Of a stretch of DNA of 22,817 bases, positions 15,522 to 22,817 are shown piece after piece. The position numbers and the translations under genes were made by a program. Position 1 is the stretch's first letter. Each line of letters begins with the position of its first letter. The DNA is from a bacterium (GTDB lineage Bacteria > Patescibacteria > Dojkabacteria > JAKAPS01 > JAJZLI01): assembly GCA_021809565.1 (NCBI GenBank), contig JAJZKG010000012.1:1-22817 (forward strand), written 5' to 3'. The notes under the pieces were generated by a model. It worked only from the letters and a program-made list of their open reading frames with translations. It did no database searches and was not told the origin of the DNA.

Positions 15522-17753
15522 TCATAATTGGTTAATTGTTACTTGCTGAGAATTATCACTTGAATATATCTGGGTACCATTAGCATAAATACTAAAACCA
15601 GAGGTAGGAGTAATATTATAACTAGAAATAGCCCCCCCCATAATACCAACTCTAATATTTACATTTGGACTCTGATAATTAGAAATTGATGTACCTGGAT
15701 AATATGCTGATAAAATTTGAGTATAACTTTGACCGGCTAATGCCCTACCTTCTGCACCACACTGGCTAAGACCAAGCCTAAACCCATTGGCAAGAGAGTT
15801 AAGTTGAAAACCATTGGTAGTATTTCCTGTAATTGTATAAAGAGCAAAATAATTACTAACAGTTAATTCTGAATTATTATTAGGATTTTGGCCTATTGTG
15901 TAATTTAATGATGGAATTTGAATATAGTATCCATATGGGGTAACTGTATTATATACAAATGCAAAATCTTGGGCATCTAATGAATAGGTAGTCCCACTTT
16001 GATTAGTAAATGTAACTGTTGTATTTTCTGAAGCAACAGGACCAGTACTATTTACATCAGTACTAATACTTTCAATATTTGAAGGAGAAGCAATATCATA
16101 AGCAGAAGGAGCTTCCCACCATGCATTAGATAAATTTGATAGTTTTGTAGCAGTAGAATCAGAACTATTTTCAAAATAATTAGTATCGTTTATAATAATT
16201 GCAATTTGACTAGGGGTCAATGTTACGTTATTAAACCAAGCATAATTAAAATCTTCTGTACCATTACACGCAGAATTATAATTTTCAGTACTAGAACTAT
16301 CCGCTCCTGACTGTAAATATGGAGCATTACCACCCCAAACTTCAGAATCTGACAAATTATATCCACCATTAGATGCAGCATATACACTATCAATAATTCC
16401 TCCATTATAAGTTAAAATATCTCCTGAGGTATTTGATACTGCATTTTCCCAATTACAATAATTACTCTGAATACATTCTTCATTTTTAGAATATCCTACG
16501 TAACTTTGATCAACAGTACCATTTTGTAAATCATAATTTTCATTTGAAAATTCTCCCATATGGTACAGGGCATATGTTCTTGCTGCTATAACTTGGGCAT
16601 CTAATGCACTAGGTTGCCAACTAGAAGGCATCTCCCCTAGTCCCTGTAGATAGTTCTCCAAAGGTAAGATATTAATAAATTGGGCATTTGTGTCTGCCCT
16701 AATTTCATCGGAACCTAAATACGAGACATTATTAACTGAAATCGGTGAATCAATATTTTGAGGATTTATATCAATTGGACCAGAAATATTATTAAATGTT
16801 TGACTTCCTACAGAGATGGAAAAGGTACCACAAGAAGAATTACAACTATCAGATACAATATATGGGGAGGAAGAACTACTAGTACTATCAGTATTACTAG
16901 CACTGCCAGAACTACTAGTACCACCAGTATTACTAGCACTGCTAGAACTACTAGTACTACCAGTAGAAATATTTGTATTAGAAGCGTTAACTTGCGATTG
17001 TACCTGAGAAACAGACTCTACTGTTGTCACTTGAGGGGTAGGAGAAGAATTTACACTACTTGCAGCAAGTTTTTCTTGTTGAAGTTGATTAATTTTTTGA
17101 GCAATTCCCTGCTGTAATCCAGCTATATTACTAATACTACTATTAGTATATGCAATATCATTATTGATACTACCAACCTGAGTATTATAGTAAGCAAGAT
17201 CATTTTGTAATTTTAAACTTTGTGACTTTTGGAAAGCCAACTCGTTTTGAATGTTAACTATTTCAGAATTTGTAGCAATTATTTTATTTTTTATAGTATT
17301 AAGCAAAGATTGATTTTCTCCCCAACTTATAGCAAAAGTAGAAAATTCAGAAGAAGAGAAAAATAATTCAAATGGATTTTCCTGAGTATTCATATATAGT
17401 AAATCAAAAGCATGATTTTTTTTGTTCTCCAAATTATTTAAAGAAGATTTGTAATTGGCCAAAGAAGAGCCGAGACTAGAAAGTAATGATTTTATAGCAT
17501 CTAAAGTATTTCCTTCTTGAGAAATTAACGAATTTATAGAATTTAGTGAATTCAGATCATTATTTTTTCTTGCATCAAGACTATTTATCTGTGATTCAAG
17601 TTGTTGATTCTGAGACTGTAGGGCATTAATACTGTTTTGAATATCTTGTACTGATTGAGCAGATACAGAAGAAATAACCCCACCGTTTACAATACCAATA
17701 AATATAAGGAACATTATTGTCAATATTTGAATAAAAATCTTATTTTGAGACAT
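15522..17753 (-). CDS. SpoIID/LytB-domain protein with coiled-coil N-terminus
   Basis: A 743-aa exported protein likely to act on peptidoglycan. An N-terminal signal sequence or anchor (about 6-32, ending SAQ) precedes a long coiled coil (about 35-230) resembling those of PcsB/CwlO-type envelope proteins. A Ser/Thr/Asn-rich linker (about 232-298) follows, then a SpoIID domain (about 305-690). Its hallmarks are LPLENYLQG (363-371), GEMPSSW (373-379) with the expected catalytic-type Glu374, AQVIAARTYAL (386-396), YAASNGGYN (458-466), and GLSQCGAEG with YYPGTS (661-689). SpoIID of Bacillus is a lytic transglycosylase acting on denuded glycan. The C-terminal 50 residues may form a small beta domain. 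It starts 6 nt after the yhaN-like stop. In a non-sporulating lineage it probably acts in cell wall remodelling. Confidence 0.88.
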   Translation of the reverse strand: MSQNKIFIQILTIMFLIFIGIVNGGVISSVSAQSVQDIQNSINALQSQNQQLESQINSLDARKNNDLNSLNSINSLISQEGNTLDAIKSLLSSLGSSLANYKSSLNNLENKKNHAFDLLYMNTQENPFELFFSSSEFSTFAISWGENQSLLNTIKNKIIATNSEIVNIQNELAFQKSQSLKLQNDLAYYNTQVGSINNDIAYTNSSISNIAGLQQGIAQKINQLQQEKLAASSVNSSPTPQVTTVESVSQVQSQVNASNTNISTGSTSSSSSASNTGGTSSSGSASNTDSTSSSSSPYIVSDSCNSSCGTFSISVGSQTFNNISGPIDINPQNIDSPISVNNVSYLGSDEIRADTNAQFINILPLENYLQGLGEMPSSWQPSALDAQVIAARTYALYHMGEFSNENYDLQNGTVDQSYVGYSKNEECIQSNYCNWENAVSNTSGDILTYNGGIIDSVYAASNGGYNLSDSEVWGGNAPYLQSGADSSSTENYNSACNGTEDFNYAWFNNVTLTPSQIAIIINDTNYFENSSDSTATKLSNLSNAWWEAPSAYDIASPSNIESISTDVNSTGPVASENTTVTFTNQSGTTYSLDAQDFAFVYNTVTPYGYYIQIPSLNYTIGQNPNNNSELTVSNYFALYTITGNTTNGFQLNSLANGFRLGLSQCGAEGRALAGQSYTQILSAYYPGTSISNYQSPNVNIRVGIMGGAISSYNITPTSGFSIYANGTQIYSSDNSQQVTINQL
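16873..16966 (-). repeat. 36-nt tandem repeat in the SpoIID linker
   Basis: About 2.6 copies of a 36-nt unit (units at 16873-16908, 16909-16944 and 16945-16966) that differ at a few positions. In frame it encodes a 12-residue Ser/Thr/Ala/Asn repeat of the form SSSxASNTxxTS, so length changes would keep the frame. Confidence 0.8.
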
Positions 17754-17759
17754 ATATAT

Positions 17760-19826
17760 TTATACCAAATCCTTAAACAAATCGTGACAAGTAAATAAAA
17801 AAATTTGATTAAAAGATGAGAAATATCTTAATAGGCCCTTTGCAGTATCTAACCTATCTTTATCAAAATTTACAAAAGGGTCATCTAATAACATTATAGA
17901 TTTTCTCCCTTTTAATACGACATTTAGTATTGAAAGCCTAGCCAACATATATACTTGATCAAGTAAACCTGCAGATAGGTTATCTTGAGTATTTATAAAA
18001 CTTTTTTTATTTTTATCAAAAATTGAAAAGTATCTATTATCAGAAATTTTTAGACTAGAATATTTATCATTTGTCATCTTACTAATCCAATCCGACCCAA
18101 GTTTATTAAAATCATCAGATAAATCATTGAAAACATCATCTTTGGATTTTTTTAGATTTTCTAAGACTATCTGCATTACAGAAAGTTGCATATCGTAAAA
18201 ATTCTTCTGTTCTTTAAGGGAAGATAGTCTATCTTCCATTTCGATAATTCCCTCTTCTGATATAGAAGAATCAGATACCCTTGTATTATCTGCAAGTATT
18301 TCATCTTCAATATCAAATTTATTCATCTCTAAATCACTAAGCTCCAATTGTTTTTTTCTTAAAACCATAGGGTCCGTAGTAGAAAATGATTTAATATCAT
18401 CAGTAAGCTCATAATCCAAACTCTTCTTTTGGACAAAAAGGTCTGCCTGTTTTTCTTCTAATGAATCAATTGTTTCTTCTCCAAGTAGACCTTTCATGGT
18501 TGCCTCACCTTTTAATAATTCTTCCTTATTGGAGAGTAGAATAGATTTTTGCTTAAATAATTCAGAAACAGAAGAAATTGCTAACGAGCTTAATATTGAA
18601 TTAATACGACCTGAAGCTTTTTGAATCTCGTTTTCAATTTCAATAATCCTATCTTCATCAGGGTTATGAAATTTTTCAAGTTTATGAAAATATACATAAT
18701 TCAAATATAACCCGATAAATACAACATCGATAAGGAGTGCTGCAAAAATTAAAAATCCAAAGAAAGAAGTAACAATTGTAACTGCAAGAAGAACAATACT
18801 AATAAATACTACTATCCTAGGATTTTTACGAATAGGAGTAATATGCAGATCTTCAATATGTTTTTTCCTATCTTTTAATATATCTAAATCTTTTTTTCGT
18901 AAATTTATTTCCGACTGTAGGGCTAATATTTCCTGTCCTGATCTATCTAGTTTATTCAGAAAATCTTCATTGTGTATATTTTTTATTTTTTTTAATTTTT
19001 CATCTAAATCATAAACCCTATTAATTTTAAACTCCATATCTTTTAATTCCTTATCTATCCTTGATTTTTTTTCATTAACTTCTTTCAATTTATTTGAATT
19101 TGAGATAAATAATTCTAAAGATTTCATTTCTTGCTCTATTTTTTTTAATTTTTCATCCCTTTGGTTAATTTCAGATTTTTTATTCTCCACTTTTTTATAT
19201 TCTTCACGAGCTTTTTCTAAGTTAACCTCTAAGTCCTTTATCTCATTATCAATTTTTTTTAAAATACCAACATTTTTTGAAACATGATACATACCAAGCT
19301 GTATATCCTGTATTTTTTTCTCAAGCATAGAAATAACATCTACAACATTTCTAGAATTACCAAGGTTCTCCACAGACAAAATGTTTAAAATCTGCTTTTG
19401 TAAATTTTCAAAATTAGACTGAATAGAAGAAATATCTCTTTGCCCAATACAAGCCAATTTAAGAAAAAGTTCTTTTTGAATACCTAATGCATTAGAAATA
19501 AAAGTCTTGTAATCATCAACATTGGAATTACCAACAAATTTAGTTTTTTTTGAATTAAAGTCCTTAGATAAAATATATTCTTTATTTTCATATATGAAGG
19601 TAAGTTCTATCTCGGGGTATAAATTCTCACCCCAGGGTTTTAAACTCTCAAGATATGTTTTATTAACTTTTTCAGGATCATCAAACAATGCCGATATTAT
19701 TGCTAAATATAAAGTAGTCTTACCACTTTCATTAGGGCCATAAACTACATTGATACCCTCTTTAAAAGAAAATTCCTTGCTATTAATTTGCCTAAAATTT
19801 TTTATTTTAATATTCTTTAGAATCAT
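17760..19826 (-). CDS. YhaN/Rad50-like ATPase with membrane helices in the coiled coil
   Basis: A 688-aa SMC-type ATPase. Walker A is GPNESGKT at 30-37. A coiled-coil arm runs over about 165-330. A hydrophobic stretch at 336-380 is long enough for two transmembrane helices, and the return coiled coil covers about 390-560. The ABC signature is NLSAGLLDQ (616-624), Walker B SIMLLDDP (643-650) and the H-loop TCHD (679-682). There is no CxxC zinc hook at the apex; the membrane helices sit where the hook would be. This matches the YhaN type of Bacillus rather than SbcC or Rad50. Its ATG overlaps the stop of the metallophosphoesterase gene by 4 nt, so both are made together, probably as a nuclease-ATPase complex tethered to the membrane for DNA end processing. 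Confidence 0.88.
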   Translation of the reverse strand: MILKNIKIKNFRQINSKEFSFKEGINVVYGPNESGKTTLYLAIISALFDDPEKVNKTYLESLKPWGENLYPEIELTFIYENKEYILSKDFNSKKTKFVGNSNVDDYKTFISNALGIQKELFLKLACIGQRDISSIQSNFENLQKQILNILSVENLGNSRNVVDVISMLEKKIQDIQLGMYHVSKNVGILKKIDNEIKDLEVNLEKAREEYKKVENKKSEINQRDEKLKKIEQEMKSLELFISNSNKLKEVNEKKSRIDKELKDMEFKINRVYDLDEKLKKIKNIHNEDFLNKLDRSGQEILALQSEINLRKKDLDILKDRKKHIEDLHITPIRKNPRIVVFISIVLLAVTIVTSFFGFLIFAALLIDVVFIGLYLNYVYFHKLEKFHNPDEDRIIEIENEIQKASGRINSILSSLAISSVSELFKQKSILLSNKEELLKGEATMKGLLGEETIDSLEEKQADLFVQKKSLDYELTDDIKSFSTTDPMVLRKKQLELSDLEMNKFDIEDEILADNTRVSDSSISEEGIIEMEDRLSSLKEQKNFYDMQLSVMQIVLENLKKSKDDVFNDLSDDFNKLGSDWISKMTNDKYSSLKISDNRYFSIFDKNKKSFINTQDNLSAGLLDQVYMLARLSILNVVLKGRKSIMLLDDPFVNFDKDRLDTAKGLLRYFSSFNQIFLFTCHDLFKDLV

Positions 19827-20944
19827 ATAACATCATCATTTCCAGAAAGTAGAGCAATGCCCATCTCAAGTGCCCTAGAGTATTTTTCTTTCTCATCTTG
19901 GGAAGAAGCCTTATTAATTAAATCAGATAACCTTTCATAATATATTTTCTCAATTGAAGAAAAATTGTTAGAAAAACTATTTGGAGACAAAATAAAGCTA
20001 CTATGATCTTCTATTATTAAGTAATAAAATAAAGAGAGTAGCTCTTCTTTTAATTTAGAAAAATTAAATCCTATCAATTCTCCCTTTTTAGTACCCCAAA
20101 GATCAACCTTTCTAATCAAATTTTCATCAGACCCCGTTTTAATTTTTTGAATTAAATCAGTAATCTTGGTTATACCAGAAATATCTATTTTAACTTCATC
20201 AAATCTCCTCTCTCCTATATGAATAGGTTCAAATTTTGCATTTTCTCCTAAACAACCATAAATAATAAATCCAGAATTAATTTGATCTTTATCAATTAAT
20301 TCTGGAGATCCACTATAAAAACATGGAACATTCGACTGCACCTTATAATAATTATGCCAATGTCCCAAGGCAATATAATCTGCAAAGGATGAGTCTATAT
20401 CGGAAATTAATATTGGGCTATCATTTTTGTCAGATTTACCCTCAATTTGTAATGATCCATGAGCTAAAATTATGTGGGAATTAACACTACTATCTTTTTG
20501 AAAACCAAGTATAGGAGAAGATTTACCAGGATTACAATTCCCATAGATAGCAAGAGAAAAGTCTTCAAATATGAATTTTTTAGTCAATTTATCTATAAAT
20601 ACAAATACGTTGTTTTTTTCAGTAAATACACTATGTTTAGTGTATAAAGAATTTTCCAAGCTACTATCATGGGTCCCAGGTAGTATAACTATTTTAATAT
20701 TTTTAGCATTTAAAACGTCAACAAAATCCATAAATTTAGCAATTAAGAAGGAGGATGGGTTTTCATTATCAAAAAGATCACCAGAAATAAAAACAAAATC
20801 AACCTTTTTATCAACAGCAACGGAAGCAATCTTCATCATAATATCAATTAAATGTGATTGCGCTTTGTGAGCAATATCCTTCAAATACTTATATTTTCTC
20901 CCCAGATGAATATCTGCAGTATGTATAAATCTAATTTCACGCAT
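19823..20944 (-). CDS. YhaO/SbcD-like DNA repair metallophosphoesterase
   Basis: The likely start is the ATG at 20944 (373 aa), because the family begins with a REIRFIHTADIHLG-like strand. A GAGGT lies just before it, and an extension to 21013 would add only a non-homologous hydrophobic stretch. Metal-binding motifs are DIH (11-13), SGDLFDN (54-60), PGTHD (89-93), a His in LAHGS (H162) and GHWH (194-197). The third motif is normally GNHD, so the metal-bridging Asn appears replaced by Thr91. The C-terminal region (about 250-373) would bind the partner ATPase. The partner gene overlaps its end by 4 nt. The protein family cleaves DNA ends with SbcC/Rad50/YhaN partners; activity here is inferred. 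It is transcribed divergently from hsp20. Confidence 0.88.
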   Translation of the reverse strand: MREIRFIHTADIHLGRKYKYLKDIAHKAQSHLIDIMMKIASVAVDKKVDFVFISGDLFDNENPSSFLIAKFMDFVDVLNAKNIKIVILPGTHDSSLENSLYTKHSVFTEKNNVFVFIDKLTKKFIFEDFSLAIYGNCNPGKSSPILGFQKDSSVNSHIILAHGSLQIEGKSDKNDSPILISDIDSSFADYIALGHWHNYYKVQSNVPCFYSGSPELIDKDQINSGFIIYGCLGENAKFEPIHIGERRFDEVKIDISGITKITDLIQKIKTGSDENLIRKVDLWGTKKGELIGFNFSKLKEELLSLFYYLIIEDHSSFILSPNSFSNNFSSIEKIYYERLSDLINKASSQDEKEKYSRALEMGIALLSGNDDVI

Positions 20945-20953
20945 AATTACCTC

Positions 20954-20959
20954 ATTATA
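20954..20959 (-). promoter_or_regulatory. Possible -10 element of the yhaO-like gene
   Basis: A perfect minus-strand TATAAT ends about 9 nt before the ATG at 20944. No good -35 is found at 17 nt. If used, the transcript would be leaderless or start inside the GAGGT that otherwise looks like a Shine-Dalgarno sequence, so only one of the two readings can be right. Confidence 0.3.
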
Positions 20960-20967
20960 ACAAACTA

Positions 20968-20996
20968 TTGACAAAGACAAAATTGAGATATACAAT
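20968..20996 (+). promoter_or_regulatory. Promoter of hsp20
   Basis: TTGACA (20968-20973, perfect), 17-nt spacer, TACAAT (20991-20996, 5 of 6). The expected start near 21003 leaves a leader of about 38 nt that contains the AAGGAGG ribosome binding site. I see no CIRCE-type inverted repeat, so heat regulation is not evident from sequence. Confidence 0.75.
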
Positions 20997-21040
20997 ATTA
21001 GCAGATTAAACAATCATCTGATAACAAGGAGGTGAGTTTT

Positions 21041-21445
21041 ATGGCAATAACAAGATGGAATCCTTGGATTTTTCCAAGATGGATTGATGAAGACGAGACA
21101 GAAATGTTTTTCAATACAGAAGATGGTGCACTAGATCTATATGAAGAAGATGACAATGTTGTAGTAAAAATGAAAGCACCTGGGTTTGCAAAAGAAGATC
21201 TGAATATAACAGTTGTAGGAGATAACCTTACAATTAAAGCTGAAAAAAAAGAAGAGAAAGAGGAAAAAGGAAAAAATAAAAAATATTATAGAAAAGAAAT
21301 AAGAGAACAGTCATTAGCAAGATCAGTCACACTACCTTCTTCTGTAAAAAGTGCAGATGCAAAAGCTTCTTTCAAAGATGGAATATTAACTTTAACACTT
21401 CCAAAAGCAGAAGAGGCTAAACCAAAAGCAATTCAAATCAACTGA
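21041..21445 (+). CDS. hsp20: Hsp20 family small heat-shock protein
   Basis: A holdase chaperone that binds unfolding proteins without ATP. It has 134 aa from the ATG at 21041. The start is set by AAGGAGG at 21026-21032, 8 nt upstream; an earlier in-frame GTG at 21032 overlaps this site and cannot be the start. The alpha-crystallin domain spans about 28-121, with APGFAKEDL (46-54), the GDNLTIKAEKK strand (60-70) and FKDGILTLTLPK (111-122). The C-terminal IQI (131-133) is the IxI motif that docks neighbouring dimers. The short N-terminus begins with an aromatic-rich segment (WNPWIFPRW). The gene stands alone on the plus strand with its own promoter and terminator, and its ribosome binding site is among the strongest in the window. 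Confidence 0.95.
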   Translation: MAITRWNPWIFPRWIDEDETEMFFNTEDGALDLYEEDDNVVVKMKAPGFAKEDLNITVVGDNLTIKAEKKEEKEEKGKNKKYYRKEIREQSLARSVTLPSSVKSADAKASFKDGILTLTLPKAEEAKPKAIQIN

Positions 21446-21462
21446 TCAATTCAATAACAAAC

Positions 21463-21489
21463 AAAAAAGGGGAGTTAATCCCCTTTTTT
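21463..21489. terminator. Bidirectional intrinsic terminator
   Basis: A perfect 10-bp hairpin, AAAAAAGGGG with CCCCTTTTTT, and a 7-nt loop. The A and T tracts make it work in both directions, ending hsp20 (plus) and the convergent pilin-like gene (minus, stop at 21521). Confidence 0.9.
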
Positions 21490-21520
21490 AGTATATGTCA
21501 TAATAATATATGACAAATTA

Positions 21521-21964
21521 TTAACTTGCAGGAGCTAATGTACATGTTCCACCACTACAATTTACTATCTTACTATTAAATATACTTCCTATACCTAATA
21601 AGCTTGATACCAATTCAACAATAAGATATGCTGCAGCAACAATAGCAATACCAATTACAGCATTTATAAGTCTACCTTGAGCAGCTTTCTTGCCTTCTTC
21701 CTCACCACCAGTTGTTACCCACTGAATTCCAGCAATAACAATCATTATGAAGAAGATTAATCCAACAACAGCAAATAATACATTTATAATAGTTGAAATA
21801 AGACTATTTGGATTTGTAGCTAATGTACTATTACAAACAGAAGTTCCATTACCTGTTGATAAATAATAAGGACAAGTATTTTGAGCAAATGCTGGAAGTG
21901 AAAATCCAAAAACAGCAACCAGAGCAATTAATACTCCCATAATCTTTAATATTGTACGTTTCAT
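21521..21964 (-). CDS. T4SS pilin-like (VirB2/TrbC-type) membrane protein
   Basis: Small secreted or membrane protein resembling type IV secretion pilins. It has 147 aa from the ATG at 21964, chosen because GAGGAGG lies 8 nt upstream; a GTG at 21973 overlaps that site. The signal peptide covers about 1-27 and ends AFA. A Cys-containing stretch follows, then helix 1 (about 58-79, with FFIMIVIAGIQWV), a short charged loop TGGEEEGKKAAQGR, and helix 2 (about 99-120). The C-terminus has two Cys (NCSGGTC). The loop and helix pattern is shared with the paralogue at 22389. It has its own good promoter (21994-22022) and a strong ribosome binding site, which suggests high expression, as expected for a structural subunit. 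Confidence 0.82.
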   Translation of the reverse strand: MKRTILKIMGVLIALVAVFGFSLPAFAQNTCPYYLSTGNGTSVCNSTLATNPNSLISTIINVLFAVVGLIFFIMIVIAGIQWVTTGGEEEGKKAAQGRLINAVIGIAIVAAAYLIVELVSSLLGIGSIFNSKIVNCSGGTCTLAPAS

Positions 21965-21993
21965 ATTTTCCACCTCCTCAGATAAAGCCTATC

Positions 21994-22022
21994 ATTATAT
22001 CAAAAAATAAACAATATGTCCA
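21994..22022 (-). promoter_or_regulatory. Promoter of the 21521 pilin-like gene
   Basis: Minus-strand TGGACA (22017-22022, 5 of 6), 17-nt spacer, perfect TATAAT (21994-21999). It is followed by a leader of about 25 nt containing GAGGAGG. Confidence 0.75.
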
Positions 22023-22047
22023 CATTGACCAATAAAAAATTACAAAA

Positions 22048-22377
22048 CTAAGAACCACCTCCACCAATGTTATTCAATGAAAAGTGTAATGTAGTTCCAT
22101 TTATAAAAGAAACAATATAACCATTAGGTATCAAATTACCTATAAACACAATTATTACATAAGCAAGAACAATTACAACAAAACCTATTACTGCAAAAGT
22201 TAACCCTTTATTTGCCTGCTCTTTTAATTCAGGATTCACCCCACTAAACAAATACTTAAAACCATTCACAAGAACCATAATAAACAAAGCTAGGCCAACC
22301 AGTGAGTATAAAAGACCAACTATTATAAAAACTACAGAAACTAAAGAAGTTAAATGTGCAGGATTTGTATTGTTCAT
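22048..22377 (-). CDS. Small two-helix membrane protein, pilin-like paralogue
   Basis: A 109-aa protein with helix 1 (about 12-38), a charged loop with SGVNPELKEQANKG (about 43-56) and helix 2 (about 60-86), ending in a Gly-rich tail GGGGS. The helix-loop-helix pattern (a G with aromatic residues, SG, charged residues, N/K-x-G, then a hydrophobic helix) matches the flanking pilin-like proteins, but there is no signal peptide or Cys. It is probably a diverged VirB2-like subunit or an accessory protein of the same machine. It begins 11 nt after the 22389 gene and is likely co-transcribed with it. No clear Shine-Dalgarno sequence is seen. Confidence 0.7.
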   Translation of the reverse strand: MNNTNPAHLTSLVSVVFIIVGLLYSLVGLALFIMVLVNGFKYLFSGVNPELKEQANKGLTFAVIGFVVIVLAYVIIVFIGNLIPNGYIVSFINGTTLHFSLNNIGGGGS

Positions 22378-22388
22378 AAATATCTAAA

Positions 22389-22817
22389 TTATTGTAACTG
22401 ACATGTACCAGTTGTTTTCACAATTGGACTTGAGAAAATAGAGCCCCCAACTCCAAATAAGTTTAAGATTAGTTCAAATATAAGGAATGAACCAGCAACA
22501 ATTGCAATACCCACTATAGCGTGAATTAAACGATTCTGGGCATTACGTTTCCTCTCCTCATCTCCTCCAGAGACAACCCACTCTATCCCCGCAATAACAA
22601 TCATAACAAAAAACAAAAGTCCAGCAACTGCAAACAGAACATTAACAATAGTGGAAATAGTGCTATTAATAGTTGAACAATTAGTTGGAATAGGAGGATT
22701 CAATGAAAAATTACATACACCATTGGAGCCCAAAGTCCCTCCTAATGCAGAACAGGGATCATTTGCTGCATAAACAAAGGGGTGTACAAAAAATATAATT
22801 GTAAAAATAAACAAAGG
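22389..22817 (-). CDS. T4SS pilin-like membrane protein, 5' end cut by the window
   Basis: At least 142 codons remain. The frame runs to the window edge with no convincing start; a TTG at 22814 is the only candidate and lies inside a hydrophobic signal-peptide core that ends VYAAN, so the true start is probably just outside. After the signal come a Cys-containing stretch, helix 1 (about 54-77 from that TTG, FFVMIVIAGIEWV), the loop SGGDEERKRNAQNR and helix 2 (about 96-118). It is a close paralogue of the 21521 protein in this core. It is followed by the 22048 gene after 11 nt. Confidence 0.8.
   Translation of the reverse strand, partial: PLFIFTIIFFVHPFVYAANDPCSALGGTLGSNGVCNFSLNPPIPTNCSTINSTISTIVNVLFAVAGLLFFVMIVIAGIEWVVSGGDEERKRNAQNRLIHAIVGIAIVAGSFLIFELILNLFGVGGSIFSSPIVKTTGTCQLQ

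Noticed and set aside
16758..17117. Plus-strand ORFs of 60-119 aa opposite the spoIID linker
   Set aside because: Arg/Thr/Ser-rich shadow frames produced by the repeat on the opposite strand; no start signals.
20945..21013. N-terminal extension of the yhaO-like protein as a signal peptide
   Set aside because: The family starts at the conserved strand before DIH; the extension overlaps the hsp20 promoter region, and GAGGT lies properly before the ATG at 20944.
1..22817. CRISPR array or recoded stop codons
   Set aside because: No regularly spaced repeats were seen, and TGA ends several genes, so no UGA recoding as in Gracilibacteria.

Overview
The window is a compact, AT-rich bacterial segment (roughly 30 % GC by eye) with short intergenic gaps and 1-26 nt gene overlaps. 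TGA is used as a stop (for example 13287, 19823 and the end of hsp20), so the code is the standard bacterial one. The gene set points to a candidate phyla radiation (Patescibacteria) genome, most like the Microgenomates side: a TraD/VirB4-like membrane ATPase next to tRNA and housekeeping genes, several small two-helix pilin-like proteins, a SpoIID protein with a coiled-coil N-terminus, a YhaO/YhaN pair, and tRNA genes without an encoded CCA. This assignment is an inference from gene content; no phylogenetic marker was analysed.

Layout. (1) 166-8284, minus strand: one apparent operon driven by a good promoter at 8256-8284. Its order is tRNA-fMet, elongator tRNA-Met, ftsH, polA, an ATP-dependent DNA ligase, mnmA and a small membrane protein. 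(2) 8336-9696: a FtsB/DivIC-like division protein and a plus-strand tyrosine recombinase, divergent from overlapping promoters. (3) 9918-15433, minus strand: the T4SS-type ATPase with a small Pro/Asn-rich protein in front of it and a tRNA-Ile(UAU) behind it, then smpB translationally coupled to a gene that seems split by a frame change in a 10-nt T run. That gene encodes a degenerate PP2C-like domain, membrane helix, coiled coil and beta-propeller. (4) 15522-20944, minus strand: yhaO-like nuclease, yhaN-like ATPase and spoIID in tight order. (5) 21041-21445, plus: hsp20 with a clear promoter, ribosome binding site and bidirectional terminator. (6) 21521-22817, minus: three T4SS-pilin-like genes, the last cut by the window edge.

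How they work together. Replication and repair (polA, ligase, YhaO/YhaN), protein quality control (ftsH, hsp20, smpB) and tRNA function (mnmA, three tRNAs) are core functions. The ATPase at 10054 and the pilin-like genes at 21521-22817 are plausibly parts of one envelope-spanning DNA-uptake or pilus machine encoded in scattered pieces, as is typical of this lineage.

Most interesting points: a tRNA-Ile with a genuine UAU anticodon, in a genome where AUA dominates the Ile codons of the gene counted; an initiator tRNA with C33 and A29:U41; the probable frameshift (programmed, transcriptional or artefact) at 14359-14368; and enzymes with altered catalytic motifs (Xer, YhaO, the PP2C-like domain, the FtsH pore).
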